From Phycisphaerales bacterium (lineage in GTDB: Bacteria > Planctomycetota > Phycisphaerae > Phycisphaerales > UBA1924): a stretch of DNA of 64,000 bases. Positions 27,195 through 35,879 of the stretch are shown in pieces. The stretch spans positions 124,001 through 188,000 of the forward strand of contig JAVJVK010000004.1 of assembly GCA_040221175.1 (NCBI GenBank), in the 5' to 3' direction. Under the pieces are notes generated by a model, which saw only the letters and a list, made by a program, of their open reading frames with translations, had not been told where the DNA came from and searched no databases. The translations under genes were made by a program, and so were the position numbers. The stretch's first letter is position 1. Every line of letters starts with the position of its first letter.

Positions 27195-28901
27195 ATGCGA
27201 GCGAATGCCAACCACGACCCGATCGCCCCCGGCCGGCTGACCACCACCACCCTCGTCGCCGCCGCGGGCCTGGCCCTGACGGTTGCGGTCGCGCCCGCGC
27301 GGGCCCAGGGGCCGCTGGGCGAGCCCTTCCCGGCGGTGCTCAACGCGGGCCAGATCCGAGGCGGCATCGGTTTCACGCTCGTGGGCGACGGCGGCGGCAG
27401 CATCTCCAGGATGGCCGGCGACGTCAACGGCGACGGGATCGAGGACGTCATCGTCGGCCTCCCATACGCCGACCCATCGGGCATCGATCGGGCCGGGGCG
27501 GCGGCGGTGGTGTTCGGCCGGGCCGATGGCTTCCCCGACGTGGTCTCGCTGGACGACCTGGACGGCGTCAACGGGTTCCGCATCGAGAACACGGTCGAGG
27601 ATCAGGGCCTGGGCTACACCGTGACGGGCGTCGGGGACATCAACGGCGACGGGATCGACGACGTGGCCGTGGGCGCGGTGGGAAACTCGCCGTACACCTC
27701 CGATCCGGTCGGCGGGGTCGTCTACGTCGTGTTCGGTCGCCGCGATGGCTTCGCGCCCACGCTCAGCGTCGCCGACATCGACGGCTCGAACGGCTTCCGC
27801 TTCGAGGGCGGCCCGGTGCGCGACGGGACGGGCGGGAACCTCTCGTCGGCGGACGTCAATGGCGATGGGCTGGACGACCTGCTGCTCGGCACGTCGGTCG
27901 GCCAGAGCGTCGTGCTGGGCAGCCGTGACGGCTTCGCCGCGTCGATCTCTGTTGCGGACCTCGACGGCGACACCGGCTTCGTGATCACGCGCACCTCCGC
28001 GTTGCGAGGCGCGGGCGACGTCAACAACGATGGCGTCGAGGACCTGATCGGGCTCGGATTCTCCGAGCGGCTCCGCGTCGTCTTCGGCCGCGACGCGTTT
28101 CCGGCCTCATCGAACGTGGACGACCTGATCGCCGGTGGCGGCGGCTTCCGTATCGCGCACACCGGGCTGACGGGCTTCGCCGACCTGGGCTACGATCAGG
28201 TTGGCGTGGGCGACGTCAATGGCGACGGCGTTGGCGACCTGGCCATCGGCATCCCCAACGCGGGCGTCGACGGCGGCTACGGGTTCGGGACCGGGCAGAC
28301 CTACGTGCTCTTCGGGCGCCGAGACGGCTTCGGCGAGGAAGTCGACCTCAACGGACTCCCCGCGAGCGAGGGCTTTCGCGCCGATGGCCAGGCGCTGCAC
28401 GCCCAGAGCGGGCGGTTCGTCGGGCCGGCGGGCGACCTCAACGGCGACGGCTTCGACGACGTCGTCATCGGCGCGCCGTACCACGGCTCGAGGCTCGATT
28501 CGTACGGCTACCTCGATCGCGGCCGCGGCGCGGCGTACGTCGTGTTCGGCGGGACGGACACGCCGGCGGTCGTCGATCTGGGCCGTGTCGACGGCGAGCA
28601 GGCGATGCGCATCGATGGCGAATCCGGTTTCGCGGGCTTCGGCTGGAACGTCCATGGCGGCGGCGACGTGAACGGTGACGGCGTCGACGACGCGTTGTTC
28701 AACGGAGCGTACGTGCTCTATGGCCGGGCCCTGGGCTGCGCGGCCGACCTCGACGGCGACGGCGAGCTCACGCTCTTCGACTTCCTGGCGTTCCAGAACC
28801 TCTTCGACGCGGGCGACCCGCTGGCCGACTTCGACGGCGACGGCGAGCTGACGATCTTCGACTTCCTTGCCTTCCAGAACGCCTTCGACGCGGGCTGCTG
28901 A
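27195..28901 (+). CDS. secreted FG-GAP repeat beta-propeller protein with GC-type dockerin
   Basis: A 568-residue exported protein. The signal peptide is followed by about seven integrin-like FG-GAP repeats, each with a calcium loop D-x-N-G-D-G-x-x-D and a nearby YVVFGR (for example GDVNGDGIEDVIVGLPYA, GDINGDGIDDVAVGA, GDLNGDGFDDVVIGAPY). This predicts a seven-bladed propeller. The C-terminal dockerin pair (CAADLDGDGELTLFDFLAF, ADFDGDGELTIFDFLAF) ends in Gly-Cys. The start at 27195 has AAGGAG. Such proteins are usually surface adhesion or binding proteins; the ligand is unknown. Confidence 0.93.
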   Translation: MRANANHDPIAPGRLTTTTLVAAAGLALTVAVAPARAQGPLGEPFPAVLNAGQIRGGIGFTLVGDGGGSISRMAGDVNGDGIEDVIVGLPYADPSGIDRAGAAAVVFGRADGFPDVVSLDDLDGVNGFRIENTVEDQGLGYTVTGVGDINGDGIDDVAVGAVGNSPYTSDPVGGVVYVVFGRRDGFAPTLSVADIDGSNGFRFEGGPVRDGTGGNLSSADVNGDGLDDLLLGTSVGQSVVLGSRDGFAASISVADLDGDTGFVITRTSALRGAGDVNNDGVEDLIGLGFSERLRVVFGRDAFPASSNVDDLIAGGGGFRIAHTGLTGFADLGYDQVGVGDVNGDGVGDLAIGIPNAGVDGGYGFGTGQTYVLFGRRDGFGEEVDLNGLPASEGFRADGQALHAQSGRFVGPAGDLNGDGFDDVVIGAPYHGSRLDSYGYLDRGRGAAYVVFGGTDTPAVVDLGRVDGEQAMRIDGESGFAGFGWNVHGGGDVNGDGVDDALFNGAYVLYGRALGCAADLDGDGELTLFDFLAFQNLFDAGDPLADFDGDGELTIFDFLAFQNAFDAGC

Positions 28902-28946
28902 GCCCTCGCCTTGCCGGGGCCGGGCGGCGCGGCCGCCACCCGGGGC

Positions 28947-29459
28947 TCAGCCGCCCAGCACCCGGTAGCGCAGCCGCAGCGCGTCGCCGTTGATCGGCGT
29001 GGACTCGATCAGCCCGAGCATGGCCATGTCCAGCGGCCCGCCGAACAACGGCACGCCCGCGCCGAAGGCCACAGGCTGGAGGTCGAGCACGATCTCGTCG
29101 GCCAGCCCCTCGCGCATGAACGCGTGGTAGACCGAGCGCCCGCCCCCGACGATCGCCTCCGGCGCGCCGGTTCCTTCGAGCATGGCCAGGGCCGCGGCGG
29201 GCGATTTCGTGTGCCGCCAGCCGTCGCCCGCGAAGTCGATGTCCTTCGAGGAAAGCACGATCTTGTGCTCGGGCTTCAGGATGTTGCCCATCTCCTGGCC
29301 GCGGAGCTGCTCGACCGACGTTCGGCCGGCAATGCACGTGCCGACCCGGTTGACCAGGGCGCACCAGTCCTCCCAGGCCGTGGGCGGGAACATGGGGATG
29401 CCGTCCTGGTTGGCGATGAAGCCGTCGATGGAGACCGAGGCGAAGAGCGTTGTTTTCAT
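28947..29459 (-). CDS. dihydrofolate reductase / RibD C-terminal family reductase
   Basis: A 170-residue protein with MKTTLFASVSIDGFIANQDG at the N-terminus, a CIAGRTSVEQ segment, GAPEAIVGGGRSVYHAFM and DEIVLDLQPVAFGAGVPLF. This is the pattern of the RibD C-terminal/DHFR-like fold, which binds NADPH. It is a stand-alone reductase of unknown substrate, not a canonical FolA. GGAGA precedes the ATG at 29459. It is convergent with the FG-GAP gene; the intervening 45 bases are GC-rich with no clear terminator. Confidence 0.88.
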   Translation of the reverse strand: MKTTLFASVSIDGFIANQDGIPMFPPTAWEDWCALVNRVGTCIAGRTSVEQLRGQEMGNILKPEHKIVLSSKDIDFAGDGWRHTKSPAAALAMLEGTGAPEAIVGGGRSVYHAFMREGLADEIVLDLQPVAFGAGVPLFGGPLDMAMLGLIESTPINGDALRLRYRVLGG

Positions 29460-29524
29460 CGAGAATCTCCGTCGTGGGATGTTGGGCTGGCCATCGAGCC
29501 GGATTCGGGACCAGTCTATTGCAC

Positions 29525-29565
29525 GGCCGGGCCGGGCCGGGCGGGGCCGGGCCGAGCCGAGCCGC
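29525..29565. repeat. GGGCC/GAGCC simple-sequence tract
   Basis: About eight imperfect copies of a 5-base GGGCC or GAGCC unit lie in the 199-base divergent gap between the reductase gene and the small membrane-protein gene. The rest of that gap holds a TATCCT hexamer about 45 bases before the next ATG and nothing else I can name. Confidence 0.6.
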
Positions 29566-29658
29566 GAACCCTGAAAACCCCGCCGGCGAAATCCGAAAAC
29601 CGCGATTCCCAGCTATCCTCGAGCACGCTCCAACCCCGCTGCCCCGGAAAGGACCCCC

Positions 29659-29964
29659 ATGCAAGACAGCCCAATGGTCACCGGCTTCGACCCCTCGTTC
29701 ATCGCCCTGGTCGCCATCGTGGGCGGGGTGCTGGTCCTGAGCATCCTGTTCTTCATGGCCTTCCTCCAGGCCATCCTCAAGGACCGGCAGAAGGAGATGA
29801 CCACCCGCGAGATCGCCGCGTACGTGGCCGAAGGGTCCATCTCGTCCGAGGACGCCGAGCGCATCCTGCACGGCAGCCGCCCGTGGCACGAGATCCGCGA
29901 GATCGCCCGGGCGGGCAAGCGGTACTGCGAGTCGCAGAAGGCCGGCAAGGCCGCGCCCGCCTAA
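29659..29964 (+). CDS. small single-pass membrane protein
   Basis: A 101-residue protein. One strong transmembrane helix spans residues 14-42 (FIALVAIVGGVLVLSILFFM). A short charged region (KDRQKEMTTREIAAYVAEG) follows, then SSEDAERILHGSRP, resembling a short-helix regulatory or SHOCT-like tail that usually mediates oligomerisation. GGAAAGGA precedes the ATG. It is convergent with the gamma-glutamyltransferase gene. The function is unknown. Confidence 0.8.
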   Translation: MQDSPMVTGFDPSFIALVAIVGGVLVLSILFFMAFLQAILKDRQKEMTTREIAAYVAEGSISSEDAERILHGSRPWHEIREIARAGKRYCESQKAGKAAPA

Positions 29965-29986
29965 CCCACTCGCCAGGGTCACGAAG

Positions 29987-31729
29987 CTACGGGCGCACGG
30001 CCGCCCCGCCCTTGCGCGGGTCGGCGGCGCCGTCGAGTTCGCCCGTCGCGGGGTCTCGGCCGATGGCCTGCACCGCGCCGATGTCCTCGCGCGAGAACAC
30101 GTCGTGGCCGAGTTGCTCGAGCGCCCGGCTCCACGCCGCCGCTGGCTCGGCTCCTTCACGCACTTCGACGTAGAGCCGGTCGGGCAGCCACTGATGGTGC
30201 AGCCGCGGTGCATCGACCGCCTGCCGGGCCGTCGCGCCGCCGCGGAGCATCCGCAGCAGGACCTGCACCGTCGACGTGATGATGCGCGGCCCGCCCGACG
30301 CGCCCGCGACCGCCAGGACCTCGCCTCGGCCATCGAGCACGATCGTGGGCGACATGCTCGAGAGCGGCCGCTTGCCGGGCTCGGGCAGGTTGTCGTCGGA
30401 CTGAACCAGCCCGAAGGCGTTGGCTTCGCCCGGAATCGTCGTGAAGTCGTCCATCTGATCGTTCAGGCAGAAGCCGTAGCCCCGGACGCCGACGAGCGAG
30501 CCGAAGGCCAGGTTGATCGTTTCGGTGCACGCGACCGCGCCGCCGTGGGCGTCGATCACCGAGATGTGGCTGGTGCCGCCATCCTCGGGAAGGGCGACCG
30601 GAAGAAGGGAGGCCGTGCCGTAGGCCTCAGGCCCGAGCACGCCCTGGGGGTCGATCGCCGCGGCCATGCGGTCGAGCGCGTCCGCTTCCAGCATCTGCGC
30701 AACGGGTACGTCGACGAACGCCGGGTCGGCCATGTGCCGTGAGCGGTCGGCGAAGGCGTGCTTCATGCTCTCGGCCAGCGCGTGCGCCTCGGCCGGTGCG
30801 GGCCAGCCGGTGGCGGGCATGGCCAGGTCGAGCCGCTCGGCCAGGGCGAGGATCTGCGCGATCGCGACGCCGCCGCTTGAGGGCGGGGGCATCGAGAGGA
30901 CGGTTCGTCCGCCAACGGCCATGCGCACCGGTTCGACCTCGCGCAGCTGGTAGCCCGCCAGGTCGTCCATGGTCAGCACGCCGCCGTCGGCCCGCACCGA
31001 TTCGACGATGGCCTCGGCGATCGGCCCGCGGTAGAACGCATCGGCGCCATCGCGCGCGATCAGGCGCAGCGCTGCCGCCTGCTCGGGCAACACGATGCGG
31101 TCGCCGACCTCGATGCGCCCCTCGTTCATCAAACGCTGCCACACGAGCGGGAAGCGCTGCCGCCACGCGGCGTCGGCCTCGAACCGGTCAACCAGCGACC
31201 GGGCGGTGCGCACGTGGTGGGCGTCGGCCTCGAAGCCGACCTCGGCCAGTTCGATCGCCGGCGCCAGGACGATCTCGCGCGGGAGGGTGCCGTAGTGCTC
31301 CAGCGCGTGCAGCAGCCCCGCGACCGTGCCTGGCACCCCCACCGCCATGCCGCCGCGCTGCGACGCCAGCGGATCATCCAGGCCGGCGTAGGTCTCCGGG
31401 CCGACGCCCGCCGGGCAGGTCTCGCGGTAGTTGATGGCGACCGTGACATCGCCGTGCGTGGGGTCATCGACCAGGTGGACGAGCATGAACCCCCCGCCGC
31501 CGATGCCGCAGGCGTCGCTGCGCACGACCGAGAGGGCAAAGCTGGTCGCGACGGCCGCGTCGACCGCGTTGCCGCCGCGGGCCAGCATGCGTGCGCCGGC
31601 CTGCGCGGCAAGGGGGTGGTCGGCGGCGACCATGCCGCCGGCTCGTTGGCCCGCAGGGGCGTCCTGCGCCCGGGCGATGGCCGATGCAATGGCGATGCAG
31701 GTGCAGACGGCAAGCAACAGACGGGTCAT
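29987..31729 (-). CDS. ggt: exported gamma-glutamyltransferase
   Basis: A 580-residue protein with a signal peptide (residues 1-21, ending AIARAQ). The GGT fold shows GGMVAADHPLAAQAGARML, DACGIGGGGFMLVHL, MPPPSSGGVAI, the cleavage site DGGTSHISVIDAHG (Thr is the nucleophile after autoprocessing), and PLSSMSPTIVLDG. It cleaves the gamma-glutamyl bond of glutathione or related compounds outside the cytoplasm. Its ATG overlaps the upstream gene's stop (ATGA), and GGAAG precedes it. It ends the operon that begins with glutamate-cysteine ligase. Confidence 0.95.
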   Translation of the reverse strand: MTRLLLAVCTCIAIASAIARAQDAPAGQRAGGMVAADHPLAAQAGARMLARGGNAVDAAVATSFALSVVRSDACGIGGGGFMLVHLVDDPTHGDVTVAINYRETCPAGVGPETYAGLDDPLASQRGGMAVGVPGTVAGLLHALEHYGTLPREIVLAPAIELAEVGFEADAHHVRTARSLVDRFEADAAWRQRFPLVWQRLMNEGRIEVGDRIVLPEQAAALRLIARDGADAFYRGPIAEAIVESVRADGGVLTMDDLAGYQLREVEPVRMAVGGRTVLSMPPPSSGGVAIAQILALAERLDLAMPATGWPAPAEAHALAESMKHAFADRSRHMADPAFVDVPVAQMLEADALDRMAAAIDPQGVLGPEAYGTASLLPVALPEDGGTSHISVIDAHGGAVACTETINLAFGSLVGVRGYGFCLNDQMDDFTTIPGEANAFGLVQSDDNLPEPGKRPLSSMSPTIVLDGRGEVLAVAGASGGPRIITSTVQVLLRMLRGGATARQAVDAPRLHHQWLPDRLYVEVREGAEPAAAWSRALEQLGHDVFSREDIGAVQAIGRDPATGELDGAADPRKGGAAVRP

Positions 31730-33081
31730 GGCTGGCTTCCTTTCTCGGCCGTGGTCCGCGGCGCGACGTCCAGGCGGCGGCGGCGGGCGATCCAGTCGGT
31801 CGGGCGTTCTTCGGGCAGGGCGGCGTGCTCGCCGCCGCGCAGCGCGAAGCGGAGCAGGCCGATCGCGGCGCGGGCCAGCCCGGCCAGCAGGCCCGCCGCG
31901 CGCCGCGGCCACGGCATGAAGGGCGTGTGCGTCCAGCGGACGAGCCGGTAGCCCAGCAGGTGCAGCACCTCGCGGCGCAGCAGCACCGCGTACTCGGGCG
32001 CGACGACGATCGCGTGCGGTTCGCCCGCACGGGCCCGCACGCCGGGCAGCAGGCGCGGCGTCCAGCGATGCACCCAGGCCCGGCCGCGCAGCCAGGCCGA
32101 CAGCCCGAGCCACGCACGCCCGACACGCGCAATCACGAAGAAGGCGTCGTCGCCCGGACGCACTTGCGCCTGGCGATTGGGCAGGAACAGCAGCCCGCTC
32201 GCGCCCGCCTTTATGGGCCGGGCGTCTTCGACGGCCACCACGATCTTGCCGCCCCGCACGGGCATGAACGCCACGGCCCCCGGTTGCATGGCAAAGTCGA
32301 CGCCGCCGATCGCCACGCGCTCGCGGACGTCGTAGAAGTGTCCCGAGCGACCGCCCGAAGCCTGCGCCACGACGTCGCGCGGCGCCTCGCCAGCCGCCGT
32401 GCGAACCGAGGGCACGAGCATGCCCAGTCTGGCCATGGCCAGCAGGATCACCGCCTCGTGCACGTCGGCCGAGCGAGGATCGTCGTGCCGCCCGGCCTCG
32501 ACGATGCACGACACGCAGCCCAACTGGTTGGTCGCGTAGTCCATGAGTAGGCCGGTGAGTTCTTCTTCCAGGCCGAGCACCTTGGGCAGGGGAAGGCCCG
32601 ACGCGAACCGCCGCGCCGGCAGCGAATCTTCCAGCGCGATGAACGCGGGGCTGGCGCTCGAGACCGTGTGGAGGTCCAGCAGGTAGGCCTCGCCGCACGC
32701 TTCGGAGACCAACTCGCGAAGCTCGCCGATCAGCTCGGCCCGCTCGCGATGCTCGGCCGAATCGCCGGGTTCATCGGAGGGTTCGACGAACAGGCGGTTG
32801 AGATCGCGGTCGATGTAGCGCTCGCGCAACCAGGGCTCGGGCGCCTCGAGCGCCAGCGCCGCGAGGTTGCCGCGCAGGGACACCAATCGCCCGGCGTGGC
32901 AGGAAAGGCCCTGATCGTTCAGCCGGGCGTGGACGCGCCGGGCCGCCTCGATGCCCGCTGGTTCGTTGGCGTGCAGGCCACCGACGACGATCAGCGTCGG
33001 CCCGGGGGCCGGTCCGGCGTGTTCGGCGATGCGACGCGGCAGGACGCGAGGGCCAACGCCATGCCGGTCGGCGGCGATCAT
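31726..33081 (-). CDS. AstE/AspA-like zinc deacylase (succinylglutamate desuccinylase/aspartoacylase family)
   Basis: A 451-residue protein. Zinc ligands are visible in GGLHANEPAG (His37, Glu40) and in YLLDLHTVSS. The substrate Arg region RGNLAAL and the acidic IVEAGRHDD complete the M14-like fold. Residues from about 290 onward form an extra beta domain (GGKIVVAVEDARPIKAGASG) and a basic C-terminal tail of unknown role. Relatives remove acyl groups from amino acids or act as carboxypeptidases. Both ends overlap neighbours by ATGA, so it is translated together with the ligase and the transferase. A role in trimming a gamma-glutamyl or acylated thiol is inferred from context only. Confidence 0.88.
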   Translation of the reverse strand: MIAADRHGVGPRVLPRRIAEHAGPAPGPTLIVVGGLHANEPAGIEAARRVHARLNDQGLSCHAGRLVSLRGNLAALALEAPEPWLRERYIDRDLNRLFVEPSDEPGDSAEHRERAELIGELRELVSEACGEAYLLDLHTVSSASPAFIALEDSLPARRFASGLPLPKVLGLEEELTGLLMDYATNQLGCVSCIVEAGRHDDPRSADVHEAVILLAMARLGMLVPSVRTAAGEAPRDVVAQASGGRSGHFYDVRERVAIGGVDFAMQPGAVAFMPVRGGKIVVAVEDARPIKAGASGLLFLPNRQAQVRPGDDAFFVIARVGRAWLGLSAWLRGRAWVHRWTPRLLPGVRARAGEPHAIVVAPEYAVLLRREVLHLLGYRLVRWTHTPFMPWPRRAAGLLAGLARAAIGLLRFALRGGEHAALPEERPTDWIARRRRLDVAPRTTAEKGSQP

Positions 33082-35018
33082 GCCTTGGAGACCCCACGCA
33101 GGGCACGCTCGAGCAGCGTGCGTGCGATCTTCGCGTAGTCGCGGTCGGAGACGATGCCGACCAGCCGCCCATCCTCGACGACCGGCAGGCACGCGACGCG
33201 ATGCTCGCTCATCAGGCGAATTGCGTCGAGCGTGGGCGTGTCGGGCGTCACCGTGACGGGGTCGCGCACCATGATGTCCGACACCGGCATGGCGGCCGGA
33301 TCCTTCGACGTTCGCTCGTGGGTCAGCACGCGGAGCAGCTTGCGATAGCTCACGATGCCCACCAGCCGGTGCTGCTCGTCCTCGACGGGGATGTGGCGCA
33401 CGTGCTCCCAGTCCATGATGGAGGCGACCAGGTCGATGCACTCGCCCTCATTGACGGTGAACAGGTCGGTCGTCATGCACTGGGCGACGCGCGCGTATCC
33501 CAGGATGGCGTTGGTTCCTCCGTCGTCGCCCTCATCGGCGGCAATGGTCCACTCGTGCACGGGGCGCTGGCGGTCCTGGCGGTCGAGCATCGCCCGCGTC
33601 AGGCCCGCGAGGCTTCCGCGGTGCGAGGGCGCGCCCCGGGCGTGCGACGCGGCGTCGAGGATCCAACGGGCCCCGGTACGACCGGTCGAAACGCGAGCCT
33701 GGATGATGCCAAGCATCCGCTGGACGTCTTCTTCATTGACGCCCGCCGAGTCGAGCCCGTCCCGGGCCACGGGCAGGAACTCTTCCAGGATCAATTCGGC
33801 GATCGGATGATCGCGCCCGTCCAGCCAGGCCATGTGGGCGCTCAGGCCGTCGCGGGCGGCGCGCAGGAAGTTGTTCCGCGCGTCGCCGAGTTCGAGCCGC
33901 TCGGGAATGTCCGGCCAGGCAGCGGGCCCGGCGACCATCAGGCCGATCCAGAACGCCGCGTTGGCGACTTCGTCGACCATGGTGGGTCCCGAGGGCAGGA
34001 TCCGGTTCTCGATGCGCAGGTGCGGTCGGCCCTCGGTCACGCCGTAGCACGGCCGCATCCACCGATACACCGACGAGTTGAACGCCTGCCACGAGGCGAG
34101 CTTGGGCGTCCGGCCGGCCTTGAGTTCTTCGATGGGGTCGGGCTGATCGTCCGCCGATGCGTACAACAACTGGCGGAAGCGGGCGACGTCGGCGCGGAGC
34201 ACCTCGAGCACCGATGATTCGACCCAGGCCTCGCCGAATCGGACCCGGCCGACGAAGTCACGGTGTCCAACGCCCTCGCCACGCGTATCGACCGATTGCT
34301 GGAAGGTCGCGATGCGGGTCTCGCGCCACAAGCGCCGGCCGAAGAGCATCGGCGAGTTGACCGCGGCCGCCAGGACGGGCGCCGCCACGGCCAGCGCGAC
34401 GTTGTAGGCGTCGGCAAATTCGCCGGGCGTCGTCTGGAAGTGCACCTGGAAGCTGGTGTTGACCGATTCGAGCATCACGCTGGGATGGCGGACCGAGAGT
34501 TCATCGGCGCCGTCGATGCGCAGCTCGTAGTCATCGCCACGAAGCTTGCGCAGCGCCGCATCGAGGCTGCGATACCGCGGGTTGGGCATGATGTTGTCGG
34601 TCGTCAGGTGCGAAAGGTCCACTGTCGGGCAGATGCCCGTCAGCAATGCCCGGGCGCCGAAGGACCGGCACGCGGCGTCGACCTTGCCGTAGAGGCCAGC
34701 CAGTTGCGCCTCGAGCGTGGCCAGGCAGGGACCGTCGAGATCGATGGGATCGCAGTTGAACTCGAGGTTGAAGCGCGCGATCTCGGGAACGACCCGGTCG
34801 TCATCGATGCGCTCGAGCAATGGTTCGGCGATCGGCGCCGGCTGCATGGCATGATCGATCAGAAACAGTTCCTGCTCGACGCCGATGCGGCGGCGGTCGG
34901 TCTCGAACATCGCGTGTTCGAGCATCCATTCCATCGCGTCCAGGTCGCGGAGGACACGCTGCATGGCCACCCGGTCGGCCTGCCCCCCGTCGGCCGAATT
35001 GATCCGTTGTACGCCCAT
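33078..35018 (-). CDS. glutamate-cysteine ligase family (GCS2) protein fused to two CBS domains
   Basis: A 646-residue protein. Residues 35-480 are a carboxylate-amine ligase of the GCS2 type: RIGVEQELFLID (active-site Glu), FNLEFNCDPIDLDG, VNTSFQVHFQ, RPHLRIENRILPSG. The family joins glutamate to cysteine or another amine with ATP. Residues from about 505 form two CBS modules (VAQCMTTDLFTVNEGE, RHIPVEDEQHRLVGIVSYR; VSDIMVRDPVTVTPDTP, CLPVVEDGRLVGIVSDRD), which bind adenine nucleotides in other proteins. This fusion suggests allosteric control by energy charge. Its stop overlaps the deacylase start. No Shine-Dalgarno is clear before the ATG at 35018. Confidence 0.93.
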   Translation of the reverse strand: MGVQRINSADGGQADRVAMQRVLRDLDAMEWMLEHAMFETDRRRIGVEQELFLIDHAMQPAPIAEPLLERIDDDRVVPEIARFNLEFNCDPIDLDGPCLATLEAQLAGLYGKVDAACRSFGARALLTGICPTVDLSHLTTDNIMPNPRYRSLDAALRKLRGDDYELRIDGADELSVRHPSVMLESVNTSFQVHFQTTPGEFADAYNVALAVAAPVLAAAVNSPMLFGRRLWRETRIATFQQSVDTRGEGVGHRDFVGRVRFGEAWVESSVLEVLRADVARFRQLLYASADDQPDPIEELKAGRTPKLASWQAFNSSVYRWMRPCYGVTEGRPHLRIENRILPSGPTMVDEVANAAFWIGLMVAGPAAWPDIPERLELGDARNNFLRAARDGLSAHMAWLDGRDHPIAELILEEFLPVARDGLDSAGVNEEDVQRMLGIIQARVSTGRTGARWILDAASHARGAPSHRGSLAGLTRAMLDRQDRQRPVHEWTIAADEGDDGGTNAILGYARVAQCMTTDLFTVNEGECIDLVASIMDWEHVRHIPVEDEQHRLVGIVSYRKLLRVLTHERTSKDPAAMPVSDIMVRDPVTVTPDTPTLDAIRLMSEHRVACLPVVEDGRLVGIVSDRDYAKIARTLLERALRGVSKA

Positions 35019-35151
35019 GCCAGGCCGCCCCCACGCCGGAGGCCGTCTCCGACGCGCGAGGATAGCCGGATCGGGGCTCGCAGGGGGCCTCCAAACGGCT
35101 TCTGGAGGGTCCTGAGAGGGAAAAACAGTAGCATTTTGTTTGGATTCTCGC

Positions 35152-35179
35152 TTGCTTGAAAGGACTTTGTAAGGATACT
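35152..35179 (+). promoter_or_regulatory. promoter of the imuA operon, probably leaderless
   Basis: TTGCTT and GATACT are 16 bases apart; the ATG of imuA begins 7 bases after the -10 box. The 168-base gap is otherwise empty. I looked for a LexA site and found no convincing CTGT-N8-ACAG or GAAC-N4-GTTC match. Confidence 0.5.
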
Positions 35180-35186
35180 GTCGGTC

Positions 35187-35879
35187 ATGGGCTGGTCACG
35201 GTTCATGGCGGGGTTCGAGCGCGGCGTGCACGAGTTCCTGGCACAGACGCCGCCGATATCCCTGTGCGCCGGCATCGCGTCCATGGACCATCGAGAGGGG
35301 CTCCCCAAGGCACGAGATTCCACTGGCCTATCTGGCGGCCTGATCGTCTGGATCGGGCGACGGTGCTGGCCCTACCCACCCGCGCTCGTGAGTCCGGGGG
35401 TGGGAACCGCAGGCGATGCGGGATTGCTTGAGCGATCGGTGTACGTCGACCCACCCACTCGCGAGGATCGCCTGTGGGCGATGGACGTGGCCCTGCGCTC
35501 CCCCGCCGCCGCCGTGGTGGTGGCCGACGCCCGGGGACTGTCGATGGCCGGCTCGCGCCGCCTGCAGTTGGCCGCCGAGGCCGGCGGGGCCGTCGGCCTG
35601 CTCGCCCGGCGGCCGGACGAGCGGGGGGAGATCTCGGCGGCCGCCACGCGGTGGCTGGTTTCGCCCGGACCGCCGGAGGGGGCCGACCCCGCCCGACCGA
35701 CATGGACGCTCCGACTGCTGCGCCGCAAGGGACTGCGGCCCATGACCGAGGACGCGCGGGACTGGACCGTGCGATTGGACGATGCCACGCGCCTTGTCAG
35801 TGTGGATGCCGATGCTGCCGATCGACCTGCTGCGGCGGCGCGACCGGGCCGGTGGGCTCATGCGGCCGGCTCGGGGTGA
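35187..35879 (+). CDS. imuA: ImuA-like RecA-fold protein of the translesion mutasome
   Basis: A 230-residue protein. It has a degenerate RecA-like core: GGLIVWIGRRCWPYPPAL, SVYVDPPTREDRLWAMDVAL, VVVADARGLSMAGSRRLQLA, and WTLRLLRRKG. These match ImuA (SulA/RecA-like). ImuA works with ImuB and DnaE2 to copy past damaged DNA. The 3' end overlaps imuB by 98 bases, an unusually long overlap, so the Ala/Arg-rich C-terminus may be dispensable. The start at 35187 lies directly after a promoter. Confidence 0.85.
   Translation: MGWSRFMAGFERGVHEFLAQTPPISLCAGIASMDHREGLPKARDSTGLSGGLIVWIGRRCWPYPPALVSPGVGTAGDAGLLERSVYVDPPTREDRLWAMDVALRSPAAAVVVADARGLSMAGSRRLQLAAEAGGAVGLLARRPDERGEISAAATRWLVSPGPPEGADPARPTWTLRLLRRKGLRPMTEDARDWTVRLDDATRLVSVDADAADRPAAAARPGRWAHAAGSG

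Noticed and set aside
26670-27215. A 181-codon minus-strand gene made of the 21-bp repeats, ending in ATGA with the asparaginase start
   Set aside because: No ribosome binding site or promoter is visible, the flanks outside the array are Arg-rich out-of-frame sequence, and all frames are open because the repeat lacks T-rich codons. Kept only as a question in the findings.
29525-29565. GGGCC tract as a regulatory element or G-quadruplex
   Set aside because: Runs of three G occur but are irregular and interrupted; with no other evidence it is listed only as a simple repeat.
35019-35186. LexA/SOS box before imuA
   Set aside because: ACAGTAGCATTTTGT looks suggestive but lacks the CTGT-N8-ACAG or GAAC-N4-GTTC symmetry. 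Planctomycete LexA sites may differ, so absence is not proof.
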